Shown piece by piece: positions 56,013-64,000 of a DNA stretch of 64,000 nt (positions are counted from its first letter, which is position 1; each line of letters begins with the position of its first letter). The translations under genes and the position numbers were made by a program. The stretch comes from an uncultured Prochlorococcus sp. (lineage in GTDB: Bacteria; Cyanobacteriota; Cyanobacteriia; PCC-6307; Cyanobiaceae), in the NCBI GenBank assembly GCA_902572075.1, contig CACGER010000003.1, positions 16,468-80,467 of the forward strand, given 5' to 3'. Below the pieces are notes generated by a model. The model had not been told where the DNA came from. It ran no database searches and worked only from the letters and a program-made list of their open reading frames with translations.

Positions 56013-58124
56013 ATGAATTTTACTAAAAGTCAATGCCCATATTGCGGTGTTGGCTGTGGTTTAAAAATGAAGCCTAAAAGTTCGGTTTCTGATGATAAAT
56101 GGTTAGTAAGTGGAGATAGGGATAGTCCTTCAACTCAAGGTAAATTGTGCGTAAAAGGAGCAACAGTATGTGAGACTTTAAAAGACGGGAGATTAAAAAA
56201 ACCACTTTACAGGGAAAATTTAAATGAAGAATTTAAAGAAATTTCCTGGGACAAATCATATGAAATTCTGAAAAAGAATATTTTGAGTTCTATAAAAAAT
56301 TATGGACCTGATTCAATAGCTATGTATGGCTCAGGTCAATTTCATACTGAAGATTATTACGTAGCCCAAAAGCTTCTCAAGGGAGCAATAGGTACAAATA
56401 ATTTTGATGCTAATTCAAGACTATGTATGAGCTCAGCAGTAGCTGGATATAACAGAAGTTTTGGCTCTGATGGCCCACCTTGTTGTTACGAAGATATTGA
56501 TCATTGCTCTTTAATTTTGTTAATAGGGACAAATACAGCAGAATGTCATCCCGTTCTTTTTGATCGAATTAAAAAACGTAAAAGAAACGTAAATGATAAT
56601 TTAAAAGTAATAGTAATTGATCCAAGAGAAACTGAAACCTCATCCATAGCAGATTTTTACTTACAAATTTCTTCTGGAACAGATCTATTTTTATTTATTG
56701 GGATTGCGAATTATCTTTATAAGAATCAATTAACTGATCAAAATTTCATTGATAAGTCGACCGAAAACTATTTTGATTTTGTAAAACATATACAAAAATG
56801 GGATTTAAAAAAAATAAGTGAAATTTGCAATATATCCGAGAAAACAATTATTGATATTGCAAAATTATGGGGAGAAAGCAAAAATGTTCTAAGTCTTTGG
56901 TCGATGGGTTTGAATCAAAGGCAAGAGGGTACAGCAGCAGTAAATGGGCTAATAAATCTTCATCTAATGACCGGCCAAATAGGCAAAGAAGGTTCTGGTC
57001 CTTTTTCCTTAACTGGTCAACCAAACGCTATGGGTGGGAGAGAAGCAGGAGGACTATCTCACCTTCTTCCAGGATATAGGTTTGTAAAAAATAAAATAGA
57101 TAGGAATGAAATTGAAAAAATATGGGGGTTCCCTGAGGGAAAGATATCTGCAAAACAGGGTCTATCTGCATTTGAACAAATAGAAGCTATAAAAAAAGGA
57201 TCTGTGAAAATTTGGTGGATTGCAGCTACGAACCCTTTGGTTAGCATGCCTAATTTAAACTTTGTAAAAAAAGCACTTTTAAAATGTCCTTTAATTATCC
57301 TCAACGAATCTTATGAACAAAGTGAATCAATTAAATATGCTCATCTAGTATTGCCAGCAGCTCAATGGAGCGAAAAAGATGGTGTTATGACAAATTCAGA
57401 AAGAAGAGTAACTCTTTGCCCATCTTTTAGAGAATCTAATAAAAATTTAAAACCAGATTGGCAAATATTTGCTGAATTAGGACAGAAGATAGGCTATTTC
57501 AAACAATTTGAATATGAATCTTCATCGGAAGTTTATGATGAATTTTTAAAAACTACAACAAAAAGATTATGCGATATGAGCGGATTATCATATCAATTAT
57601 TAAAAAATCATGGTCCTCAACAATGGCCTTATCCTAAAGGCAGCGTACCTAGTACATCTTCAAAAAGATTATATGAAGATGGTTATTTCCCAACTGAGAC
57701 TGGCAAAGCAAATTTTTGTATTGATGATCCTATTGGGTTGGCTGAACCTCCTTCAGATGAGTTCCCACTAATTTTGACAATTGGAAGATATCTAAGTCAA
57801 TGGCATACAATGACAAGAACTTCTAAAGTTCAAAGACTTACAAAAAAGAATCCAGAACCGTTATTGGAAATTAATTCTAAAGATGCTTTATCTTTAAAAA
57901 TCAAAAATGATGAAATAGTAAAAATTAAATCTAAAAGAGGGGAAGTTCAAGCAAAAGTTCAGATTACTGACAAAATTAAAGCAGGTACAGTTTTTTTACC
58001 AATGCATTGGGGTTTTAGTCAAAAAAATATGTGTGAAGTAAACTCTTTGATGCATGAAAAGTCATGCCCGATATCAAAACAACCGGAATTAAAAGCATGC
58101 TCAGTAATAATTGTTCCAAACTAG
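56013..58124 (+). CDS. narB: Assimilatory nitrate reductase
   Basis: 703 residues. The N-terminal 4Fe-4S ligands are CPYCGVGC (8-15) and LCVKGA (about 45). Molybdopterin-binding regions follow, including LSLWSMGLNQRQEGTAAVNG and MGGREAGGLSHLLPG, and a C-terminal MGD-binding domain with FLPMHWGFSQK. It reduces nitrate to nitrite using ferredoxin, and lacks flavin or extra iron-sulfur domains, as cyanobacterial NarB does. Confidence 0.97.
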   Translation: MNFTKSQCPYCGVGCGLKMKPKSSVSDDKWLVSGDRDSPSTQGKLCVKGATVCETLKDGRLKKPLYRENLNEEFKEISWDKSYEILKKNILSSIKNYGPDSIAMYGSGQFHTEDYYVAQKLLKGAIGTNNFDANSRLCMSSAVAGYNRSFGSDGPPCCYEDIDHCSLILLIGTNTAECHPVLFDRIKKRKRNVNDNLKVIVIDPRETETSSIADFYLQISSGTDLFLFIGIANYLYKNQLTDQNFIDKSTENYFDFVKHIQKWDLKKISEICNISEKTIIDIAKLWGESKNVLSLWSMGLNQRQEGTAAVNGLINLHLMTGQIGKEGSGPFSLTGQPNAMGGREAGGLSHLLPGYRFVKNKIDRNEIEKIWGFPEGKISAKQGLSAFEQIEAIKKGSVKIWWIAATNPLVSMPNLNFVKKALLKCPLIILNESYEQSESIKYAHLVLPAAQWSEKDGVMTNSERRVTLCPSFRESNKNLKPDWQIFAELGQKIGYFKQFEYESSSEVYDEFLKTTTKRLCDMSGLSYQLLKNHGPQQWPYPKGSVPSTSSKRLYEDGYFPTETGKANFCIDDPIGLAEPPSDEFPLILTIGRYLSQWHTMTRTSKVQRLTKKNPEPLLEINSKDALSLKIKNDEIVKIKSKRGEVQAKVQITDKIKAGTVFLPMHWGFSQKNMCEVNSLMHEKSCPISKQPELKACSVIIVPN

Positions 58125-58133
58125 GCAACAATC

Positions 58134-58595
58134 TTATTTCAGAATCTCATCAAATGCTCTATCCAAATTGTTGTGTTCATGACTTGGTCTAACTAATTTA
58201 CAAAAAGCAAATCTATCTAATTCGTTTAAATTTCTCCATTTTTCAACTGAAATATTAATTCCCCTTGCTAGTGCCGATTTTAAAACTTTGTCAGGAACTT
58301 TATTTTTATTTTGCCAAGGTTGATTAATTGAAATTTCTATTTCTTTTGCTTCTCCATATTTCGAATTAGATGTAATGTCTTTTAAAAAAGTTTTTAAATC
58401 AATGAGATCGTTTTTTGAATCTGGCCAATCAACTATCTTATTTTTTTCAATTAAATTAAAATCTTGCCAATGAGTAAGTTTTAATTTTATTCCAATTAAA
58501 TCAAGTTTCCTTCTTACACATAAAGGAATGCATCTTAAGTCTTTAATAAAATCATCCTCGAAATTAAAGTAATGATTTGATTGACTGTTAACCAA
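58134..58595 (-). CDS. narM: Nitrate reductase-associated protein NarM
   Basis: 153 residues. FNFEDDFIKDLRCIPLCVRR and KLDLIGIKLKLTHWQDF are the family hallmark (Nitr_red_assoc). NarM is required for active nitrate reductase in cyanobacteria. Convergent with narB (9 bases apart) and divergent from moaC. Confidence 0.9.
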   Translation of the reverse strand: MVNSQSNHYFNFEDDFIKDLRCIPLCVRRKLDLIGIKLKLTHWQDFNLIEKNKIVDWPDSKNDLIDLKTFLKDITSNSKYGEAKEIEISINQPWQNKNKVPDKVLKSALARGINISVEKWRNLNELDRFAFCKLVRPSHEHNNLDRAFDEILK

Positions 58596-58696
58596 AATTA
58601 AATTGATATTTTATTAATAAATTAATGCTAAGTATAAAAAATTGATATTGGCTTTATTAAAAATTTTATTTTTTGTATTATTGAATAAATTGCTAA

Positions 58697-59182
58697 ATGG
58701 AAATGGATAAATCTTTAACTCATATTAATGAAAGGGGAGAAATGAACATAGTTGATATTTCAGATAAGGTAGAAACTAAAAGAGAGGCTTTAGCAGAAGG
58801 ATATATTAATTTAAACAAAGAAATATTAGAAAAAATAAAAAATGAAAAAATTAAAAAAGGTGATATTTTTGCAGCGGCTAGATTTTCTGCAATAAATGGT
58901 GCAAAAAAAACCTCAGAACTTATTCCTCTCTGTCATAATTTATCATTGAATAAAATCACAATTGATTTTGAAATTTGTGAATCAATGAAAGCAATTAAAA
59001 TTATTGCTTTTTGCAAATCTCATTCTAAAACAGGTGTTGAGATGGAGGCTCTTACATCAGTTTCAATTGGTCTTCTCACTTTATATGACATGCTCAAAGC
59101 TTTAGATCCTTTTATGACTATTGATAATATTCGCCTTTTAGAAAAAAAAGGTGGTAAAAATGGAATATTAAAAAGAAGTTAA
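58697..59182 (+). CDS. moaC: Cyclic pyranopterin monophosphate synthase
   Basis: 161 residues. LTHINERGEMNIVDISDKVE, AAIRFSAINGAKKTSELIPL-type text (here ARFSAINGAKKTSELIPLCH) and GVEMEALTSVSIGLLTLYDM are the MoaC core. Works after MoaA. moeA follows after 12 bases. Confidence 0.96.
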   Translation: MEMDKSLTHINERGEMNIVDISDKVETKREALAEGYINLNKEILEKIKNEKIKKGDIFAAARFSAINGAKKTSELIPLCHNLSLNKITIDFEICESMKAIKIIAFCKSHSKTGVEMEALTSVSIGLLTLYDMLKALDPFMTIDNIRLLEKKGGKNGILKRS

Positions 59183-59194
59183 GTACTCACAATA

Positions 59195-60457
59195 ATGGGA
59201 ATTGATATCAATAGTCAGGGTCTTTATTTAAACGATGCTATTAAAAAAATCTTGGAAGAGATGGATACTTTAATAGTGAATAATGAAATTTTACATAAGG
59301 AAGAGATCAATTTAGAAGAAGCACTTGGAAAAGTTTCTATGGAGGAAATCTTATCTGAGGAAGATATGCCAGGTTATAGATCATCAGTTATGGATGGATA
59401 TGCGTTAGGAGAATCAACTAAAGGGAACAAATGGAAAATTGTCGGAGAGTCTTTTCCCGGAAAGCCATTTAATGATCTTCTTAAAAAAGGTGAAGCTGTA
59501 ACTATTAGCACAGGTTCATTTGTGCCAGATAATTGTTTTTCTGTGATACCTCAAGAACAAGTTTCTTTAGAATTTTTAAACGGAAATGAGTATATTGTTA
59601 AAAAAGAAACATCATCTAATAACTCTTGGATTAGAGAAAAAAATGATCAAGTATTTGAAGGTGAAATATTAATCAAGAAGGGGGTAAAGATTACACCTGG
59701 GATTTTAAGTAAATTAGCAAGTTGTGGGATAAAAACTATAAAAGTTAGTAAAATTTCTAAATTAGGTTTACTAATTACTGGAGATGAACTTATCAAATCA
59801 GGAACTGCAAGAAAGAAAGGAGAAATATGGGAAAGTAATAGTATTTTGATAAAATCAATTGCAAAAAATCTTGGATTTGAAATTAATGAAATTCATATAG
59901 AAAAAGATAATTATCAAAATATTAAAAATTCTCTTAGAAATATTTCTGAATTTAATGATGTGGTTATTTCAGTTGGTGGGATATCAGTGGGTAAAAAAGA
60001 TTTTTTAAAAGATATTATTAACGAGATAGGAGAGATTAAATTTTGGAAACTATTTTTAAAGCCAGGAAAACCCTTTGCTTTTGGATTGATAAACAAAAAA
60101 ATTCCTTATTTTGGATTACCTGGAAATCCCGTTTCAGCAGCTATTACTTTTATCCAACTTGTTTGGCCCGCACTTCAGAAACTTGAAGGAATTACTAATA
60201 TTGAATTCCCTCTTAGGATTAAGGTTAAGCTGAATTCTGATTTGAAAAGAAGAAAAGGGAGACCTGAATTGCTTAGAGGAAAACTTATCGTTAATGAAGA
60301 AGGTGAATTAATTGCAGATATTTCTGAAGAACAATCCTCATCAAAGATTAGTTCAATATCTAATTCAGATTTATTAATAGAGATTCCCTCTGAAATTGAT
60401 TTTTGTCAAAAAGGAAATTTATTATGGGCACAACTTTTAAAAAATAATTTTTTATAA
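59195..60457 (+). CDS. moeA: Molybdopterin molybdenumtransferase
   Basis: 420 residues. VSMEEILSEEDMPGYRSSVM and DGYA form the N-terminal MoeA signature. GEIWESNSILIKSIAKNLGF and SVGGISVGKKDFLKDII lie in the central domain, and KPGKPFAFGLINKKIPYFGL then PGNPVSA in the active site. It inserts molybdenum. The 3' end overlaps moaE by 6 bases. Confidence 0.96.
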   Translation: MGIDINSQGLYLNDAIKKILEEMDTLIVNNEILHKEEINLEEALGKVSMEEILSEEDMPGYRSSVMDGYALGESTKGNKWKIVGESFPGKPFNDLLKKGEAVTISTGSFVPDNCFSVIPQEQVSLEFLNGNEYIVKKETSSNNSWIREKNDQVFEGEILIKKGVKITPGILSKLASCGIKTIKVSKISKLGLLITGDELIKSGTARKKGEIWESNSILIKSIAKNLGFEINEIHIEKDNYQNIKNSLRNISEFNDVVISVGGISVGKKDFLKDIINEIGEIKFWKLFLKPGKPFAFGLINKKIPYFGLPGNPVSAAITFIQLVWPALQKLEGITNIEFPLRIKVKLNSDLKRRKGRPELLRGKLIVNEEGELIADISEEQSSSKISSISNSDLLIEIPSEIDFCQKGNLLWAQLLKNNFL

Positions 60458-60904
60458 TTCAAAGCCTAAGTCAGTATTCTTTTTTACCCATGAGCATCCT
60501 TTGAAAGTCCATTCTTTTTTCCAAAAAGGAACATTGTATTTTGTAAATTCAAGTATTTCTTGGAGATATTTATTTGCAATGCCTCTATGATTAGCACTTA
60601 CTGCTATTAAAATAATAGGCTCGTTAGGGTAAATGAAACCTATCCTGTGCAAGAGAAAAATACATAAATCATCCTGTTTTTCAGAAATTTTCATTAAATA
60701 TTTTTTAATATAATTTTCGGTCATTCCTTTATAATGAACAATTTCTAGTTTCTTTAAATCATTTCCAAATTGATCAAAGGGCCTTACTCTCCCAATAAAA
60801 AATGAGTTTGCTGAATTTTTATTTACCTTTTCCCAAAGTTCGAATTCTTTATAAGGATTAAAAGTCTCTTCTAGGATTTTAAATTTTATTCTTAAATTAT
60901 CCAC
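60452..60904 (-). CDS. moaE: Molybdopterin synthase catalytic subunit
   Basis: 150 residues from GTG 60904 (VDNLRIKFKILEETFNP). The longer open frame to 60955 reads through moaD out of frame and has no family match. FFIGRVRPFDQFGNDLKKLE, VHYKGMTENYIKKYL and VPFWKKEWTFKGCSWVK (catalytic lysines) are MoaE features. The GTG lies inside the moaD end, so the two are coupled. Confidence 0.92.
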   Translation of the reverse strand: MDNLRIKFKILEETFNPYKEFELWEKVNKNSANSFFIGRVRPFDQFGNDLKKLEIVHYKGMTENYIKKYLMKISEKQDDLCIFLLHRIGFIYPNEPIILIAVSANHRGIANKYLQEILEFTKYNVPFWKKEWTFKGCSWVKKNTDLGFEL

Positions 60905-61148
60905 CGGTAAACATTGGCATAAATGCCACCTCATCATTCGGATTAATAATCGCATCCATATCTGTAATTTCTTTATTAATAGAAACGATAATATTATCTT
61001 GCGGTAAATTAGAATTAATTAAATTCCATACAGAAAAAACCTTCATTTGAGACCCTTCAATTGTAAGAAATTTTTCATTCCATCCTAGATCTTCAGCGAT
61101 ACTAGATAATAAAACCACCTTAATTTTGTTAGATTTTTCACTTTCCAT
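60897..61148 (-). CDS. moaD: Molybdopterin synthase sulfur-carrier subunit
   Basis: 83 residues, ubiquitin-like fold, ending NDEVAFMPMFTGG. The terminal Gly-Gly becomes a thiocarboxylate that donates sulfur to the cofactor. The overlap with moaE preserves this ending. Divergent from moaB, 35 bases apart. Confidence 0.93.
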   Translation of the reverse strand: MESEKSNKIKVVLLSSIAEDLGWNEKFLTIEGSQMKVFSVWNLINSNLPQDNIIVSINKEITDMDAIINPNDEVAFMPMFTGG

Positions 61149-61183
61149 CTATAGTGATCTAGTAACTAATGTTTTAATTTTAA

Positions 61184-61678
61184 GTGGTTTCTATAGCTTT
61201 GCTTACTGTTTCTGATACTCGTAACACAAAAAATGATGAGAGTGGAAATTATCTCCTTAATGAGACTGAGAGATCAGGACACAATGTCGTTGATAAGATA
61301 ATTTGCAAAGATGATATTTATTTAATTAGAAAATATATAAGCGATTGGATCTCAGATCCAAATATTAATGTGATTATTACTACAGGTGGTACAGGAATTA
61401 CAGCTAGGGACGTTACTCCTGAAGCTATTAGACCTTTATTAGATAAAGAGATTGATGGTTTTGGGGAGACTTTTAGATTTTTATCATTTAAAAAGATAGG
61501 AACTAGTACTTTACAAAGTAGGTGTATTGCGGGGTCTGCAAATGGTAAGTTTTTATTCGTTTTGCCTGGATCTAAGAATGCTGTTATGACAGGTTGGCAA
61601 GATATAATTTCTTATCAACTTAATCAAAATACAAAACCTTGTAATTTAATAAATCTCATTGATAAGTTAAAAAAATAA
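61184..61678 (+). CDS. moaB: Molybdenum cofactor biosynthesis protein MoaB
   Basis: 164 residues from GTG. VSIALLTVSDTRNTKNDESG, INVIITTGGTGITARDVTPE and CIAGSANGKFLFVLPGSKNA are the MoaB/Mog signature (adenylation of molybdopterin). Convergent with nirX. Confidence 0.94.
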   Translation: MVSIALLTVSDTRNTKNDESGNYLLNETERSGHNVVDKIICKDDIYLIRKYISDWISDPNINVIITTGGTGITARDVTPEAIRPLLDKEIDGFGETFRFLSFKKIGTSTLQSRCIAGSANGKFLFVLPGSKNAVMTGWQDIISYQLNQNTKPCNLINLIDKLKK

Positions 61679-61687
61679 TTCTCTAGT

Positions 61688-62416
61688 TTATTTATTTATT
61701 AGAAATTGATTTGAGATCAATTTTTGATTTTTTATGCATTTAAGTAGAGAAGGATCTTTTATCTCATTTTCTAATTTTGATAATTGTTCAAAACTATTAT
61801 CATTCCAAATGCTCCCTAAAGAAAAAATTGCATATTTAGCGATTTCTAATTCTTTATTTAAAGAATATTTATATAGTAATTTACAAACTATTTCGCTTTC
61901 TCTTCTTTTTAAAATAGAGATTATCTTGTAGTTGATTTTGAAATCATCGTAAATTTTTATTTGATCAATAAAAGATAATAATATTTGATCAGTTAATTGA
62001 TGAGCTTTGAAATGAAGAATATTAAGACCTGCAATCCAAAAATCTATTTCGCAAATATTGAATATTTCTCTAATTAATTTATGTTCGATTTCTCCTCCCC
62101 AGGGCTCTAAAGCATTAACAATATGAATATTTAACTTATTATTTTGATAAATATTTTTTAGTAAAAGATCTTTTGCATCTTTTTCATTTGTTAATTTAAG
62201 GGCCTCAATAAATTCAACTTTAAGGCCAAATTTTTTTATCATCTTTTCAAGTAAAAAATATCCTTTCCTTTCTTGCATACCTATCTTTTCAGCAATAACT
62301 TTACGAATCTCAAAAGATAATTCCAATGAATAGTAGGAAAAAAGAATATCAAGATCTAATTTTTTTGAACCTAATCCATTTAAAACTTCTAATATTTCAG
62401 ATTCACTTTTGCTCAT
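61688..62416 (-). CDS. nirX: NirX, protein next to nitrite reductase
   Basis: 242 residues, all helical. Helix-pair repeats such as EIRKVIAEKIGMQERKGYFL and ELEIAKYAIFSLGSIWNDNS suggest HEAT/ARM-like architecture. It lies 10 bases downstream of nirA on the same strand, as in other nitrite-assimilating Prochlorococcus and marine Synechococcus. The role is unproven; help with NirA maturation or activity is inference. I use nirX from memory of the literature on this cluster. Confidence 0.7.
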   Translation of the reverse strand: MSKSESEILEVLNGLGSKKLDLDILFSYYSLELSFEIRKVIAEKIGMQERKGYFLLEKMIKKFGLKVEFIEALKLTNEKDAKDLLLKNIYQNNKLNIHIVNALEPWGGEIEHKLIREIFNICEIDFWIAGLNILHFKAHQLTDQILLSFIDQIKIYDDFKINYKIISILKRRESEIVCKLLYKYSLNKELEIAKYAIFSLGSIWNDNSFEQLSKLENEIKDPSLLKCIKNQKLISNQFLINK

Positions 62417-62426
62417 TAATATATTT

Positions 62427-63950
62427 TTAAGTTTTTAACTTTGCATTAAACTTGTTGATTAAAATTTCTTTGATTAAATTATAAATTTCGTGTTTACTAA
62501 CTTTTTTAAATTCGGTTTCACCTAAAGTTTGCAGGTGATCTTGTCTTCCTCCAATACTGACATTATATCCATCCTCAGTTCCACCTCCCTCTTTTTTTAC
62601 CTTTGTACCGGTCATGCCAATACCACCCATATGAGCTTGTCCACAATTATTTGGACATCCTGTCCAATGGATTTTAACTTCTTCTGATAATACAAGTTCT
62701 CGATCTAATTTTTCAGAAATATTTCTTGCTATATCTTTGGTATTAGCAAGAGCAAAGCTACAATAACTACTCCCTGTACATGAAACGGTACTCGCTGAAA
62801 AATGGGATGGATTTAATTTGAATTTATTAATAATTTCTTCATCACCAAATTCTTCTAAAATGTTACCTTTCAGGCCAACAATAATTAGATTTTGATCTTC
62901 GGTTAATCTTACTTCACTTTGTCCATATTTTTCACTTAGTCTTGCAATTTCTTGTATGTCTTCTACACATAATCTTCCTACCGGAATATGTAATCCAGCA
63001 AAGTAAAGATTGTTTTGTTTTTGTTTATTAATCCCAAATAAACTTCTTTGTTTTTCATTGAAAATTGAGCCCGGATCGTTCGACAAAGTTCCAAATTTTT
63101 CTTCTACAAGTTCTCTAAATTTTTCTATACCTATAGAGTTCAAATAATATCTAAATCTTCCTTTATTTCTTAGAAATCTATCTCCATTATCTCGCCAAAG
63201 GGAACAAATAATTCCGGTTATTTTACATATATCTTTTTCTTCTACCCAGACATCTAGAGGTAGAGCATAAGCATTCAAAGTTGCTGACAATATTCCTCCT
63301 ACCCAGACACCAAAGCCTAATATTCCATTTTTAAAAACAGGATGAAAGATAAGATCATTATGTAGAAGAAAATTATCTTTTGCTCCTGCAACTGCAGTAT
63401 TCCACTTCCTCGGCAAATTCGAGAATTCGGGGTTTCCATTACCAGAATTTGTTAAGTAATTTTCTAATTCAGAAGTATATTTTCTTGTATCTATAATTTC
63501 TTCAGGATCAATTCCCGCTAGTGGATTGCCAGTAACATTTCTTGGATTATCCATTCCAGACTGAACTGATGTAATATCAACCTCTCTAAGTCTTTTAATA
63601 ATATCTGGTAGATCATTTATCAAAACCCCCCTTAATTGTATATTTTGCCTAGTTGTTATATCTGCAGAACCGTCTTCTCCGTATCTAGCAACTATCGAAG
63701 CGATTACTCTCAACTGATTAGAGTTTAAAATTCCATTGGGAACTCTAAGCCTCATCATAAATCTTCCAGGAGTTTTTGGTCTCCAAAAAAGGCCGTACCA
63801 CTTTAAGCGCATTTGCAAATCTACTTCATCCATCTCTTCCCACCCTTTAAGAGCATAATCATCTAACTCTTCAAAAATTTTCAGTCCATCTTTCTCCGCC
63901 TTTTGCTTTTCAATCTTATTTAATTTTTTATCATTTAAATAATATTGCAT
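62427..63950 (-). CDS. nirA: Ferredoxin-nitrite reductase
   Basis: 507 residues. Two ferrodoxin-like halves with the siroheme/4Fe-4S ligands VSCTGSSYCSFALANTKD and WTGCPNNCGQAHMGG near the C-terminus. Also MMRLRVPNGILNSNQLRVIA and ADITTRQNIQLRGV, typical of nitrite/sulfite reductases. It reduces nitrite to ammonium with six electrons from ferredoxin. The promoter lies mostly beyond 64000. Confidence 0.97.
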   Translation of the reverse strand: MQYYLNDKKLNKIEKQKAEKDGLKIFEELDDYALKGWEEMDEVDLQMRLKWYGLFWRPKTPGRFMMRLRVPNGILNSNQLRVIASIVARYGEDGSADITTRQNIQLRGVLINDLPDIIKRLREVDITSVQSGMDNPRNVTGNPLAGIDPEEIIDTRKYTSELENYLTNSGNGNPEFSNLPRKWNTAVAGAKDNFLLHNDLIFHPVFKNGILGFGVWVGGILSATLNAYALPLDVWVEEKDICKITGIICSLWRDNGDRFLRNKGRFRYYLNSIGIEKFRELVEEKFGTLSNDPGSIFNEKQRSLFGINKQKQNNLYFAGLHIPVGRLCVEDIQEIARLSEKYGQSEVRLTEDQNLIIVGLKGNILEEFGDEEIINKFKLNPSHFSASTVSCTGSSYCSFALANTKDIARNISEKLDRELVLSEEVKIHWTGCPNNCGQAHMGGIGMTGTKVKKEGGGTEDGYNVSIGGRQDHLQTLGETEFKKVSKHEIYNLIKEILINKFNAKLKT

Positions 63951-64000
63951 ATTAATTTTTATTCTTTAATTCTTATGAGATTTTAGACAATTTAATGTTT

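Noticed and set aside
60905..60955. Longer MoaE N-terminus
   Set aside because: It overlaps moaD out of frame and has no MoaE similarity; GTG 60904 fits better.
1..64000. CRISPR array, IS element or integrase
   Set aside because: No spaced identical repeats, terminal inverted repeats with transposase, or recombinase gene were seen.

Overview
The window reads as a chromosome segment of a high-light-adapted Prochlorococcus. It is very AT-rich and densely packed with short intergenic spaces. It carries psbD-psbC, ycf4, petM, ycf39, an hli (high-light-inducible protein) cluster, futA/idiA, isiB and many small proteins typical of picocyanobacteria. The most distinctive block is a complete nitrate-assimilation and molybdenum-cofactor cluster at about 52.5-64 kb. 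Most cultured high-light strains lack it, so this is a nitrate-using high-light lineage. I cannot name the strain from sequence alone.

Layout. 0-4.4 kb (minus strand): partial Ycf46-like ATPase, yidC, PH-domain protein, rnpA, rpmH, DUF2808 protein, aroH, sppA. 4.5-8.4 kb (plus): EamA transporter and two glycosyltransferases. 8.4-14.5 kb: small proteins, AEC permease without a standard start codon, SemiSWEET, peroxiredoxin-like protein, flavodoxin, DUF3386, methyltransferase, MIF-type tautomerase, DUF1824. 14.6-16.7 kb: glyQ and futA. 16.7-19.8 kb: a small accessory island behind tRNA-Ser(CGA). It holds a secreted polysaccharide-lyase-like protein, two clusters of short G/T-rich repeats, a possible copy of the tRNA 3' end, tiny overlapping and frameshifted ORFs, and a mini-protein ending like CP12. 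19.9-24.8 kb: rhomboid, beta-barrel protein, ferredoxin, cobQ, maf. 24.9-31.4 kb: photosystem genes and their neighbours (psbC, psbD, ycf4, PPIase, ilvH, petM, ycf39). 31.5-46.9 kb: ordinary housekeeping genes (infA, NTRC, pntA/pntB, dxr, cysS, polA, HlyD-type adaptor, ychF). 46.9-52.5 kb: many very small proteins, four hli genes and a glutamine amidotransferase.

Nitrate cluster. napA brings nitrate in. NarB reduces it to nitrite with the help of NarM. NirA reduces nitrite to ammonium, with NirX beside it. moaA, moaC, moaD, moaE, moaB, mobA and moeA make the molybdopterin cofactor NarB needs. No nitrite transporter or molybdate transporter lies in the window. A textbook NtcA-type promoter (GTA-N8-TAC, 22 bases, TAN3T) precedes napA. 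An extended palindromic NtcA-like site (TGTA-N8-TACA) lies upstream of a small membrane protein just left of the cluster, and a weaker match precedes flavodoxin.

Most unusual points: the tRNA-associated island, the CP12-tail mini-protein, two genes whose natural N-termini begin at ATT and ATA, the candidate NtcA sites outside the nitrate genes, and a peroxiredoxin-family protein without the usual peroxidatic cysteine.
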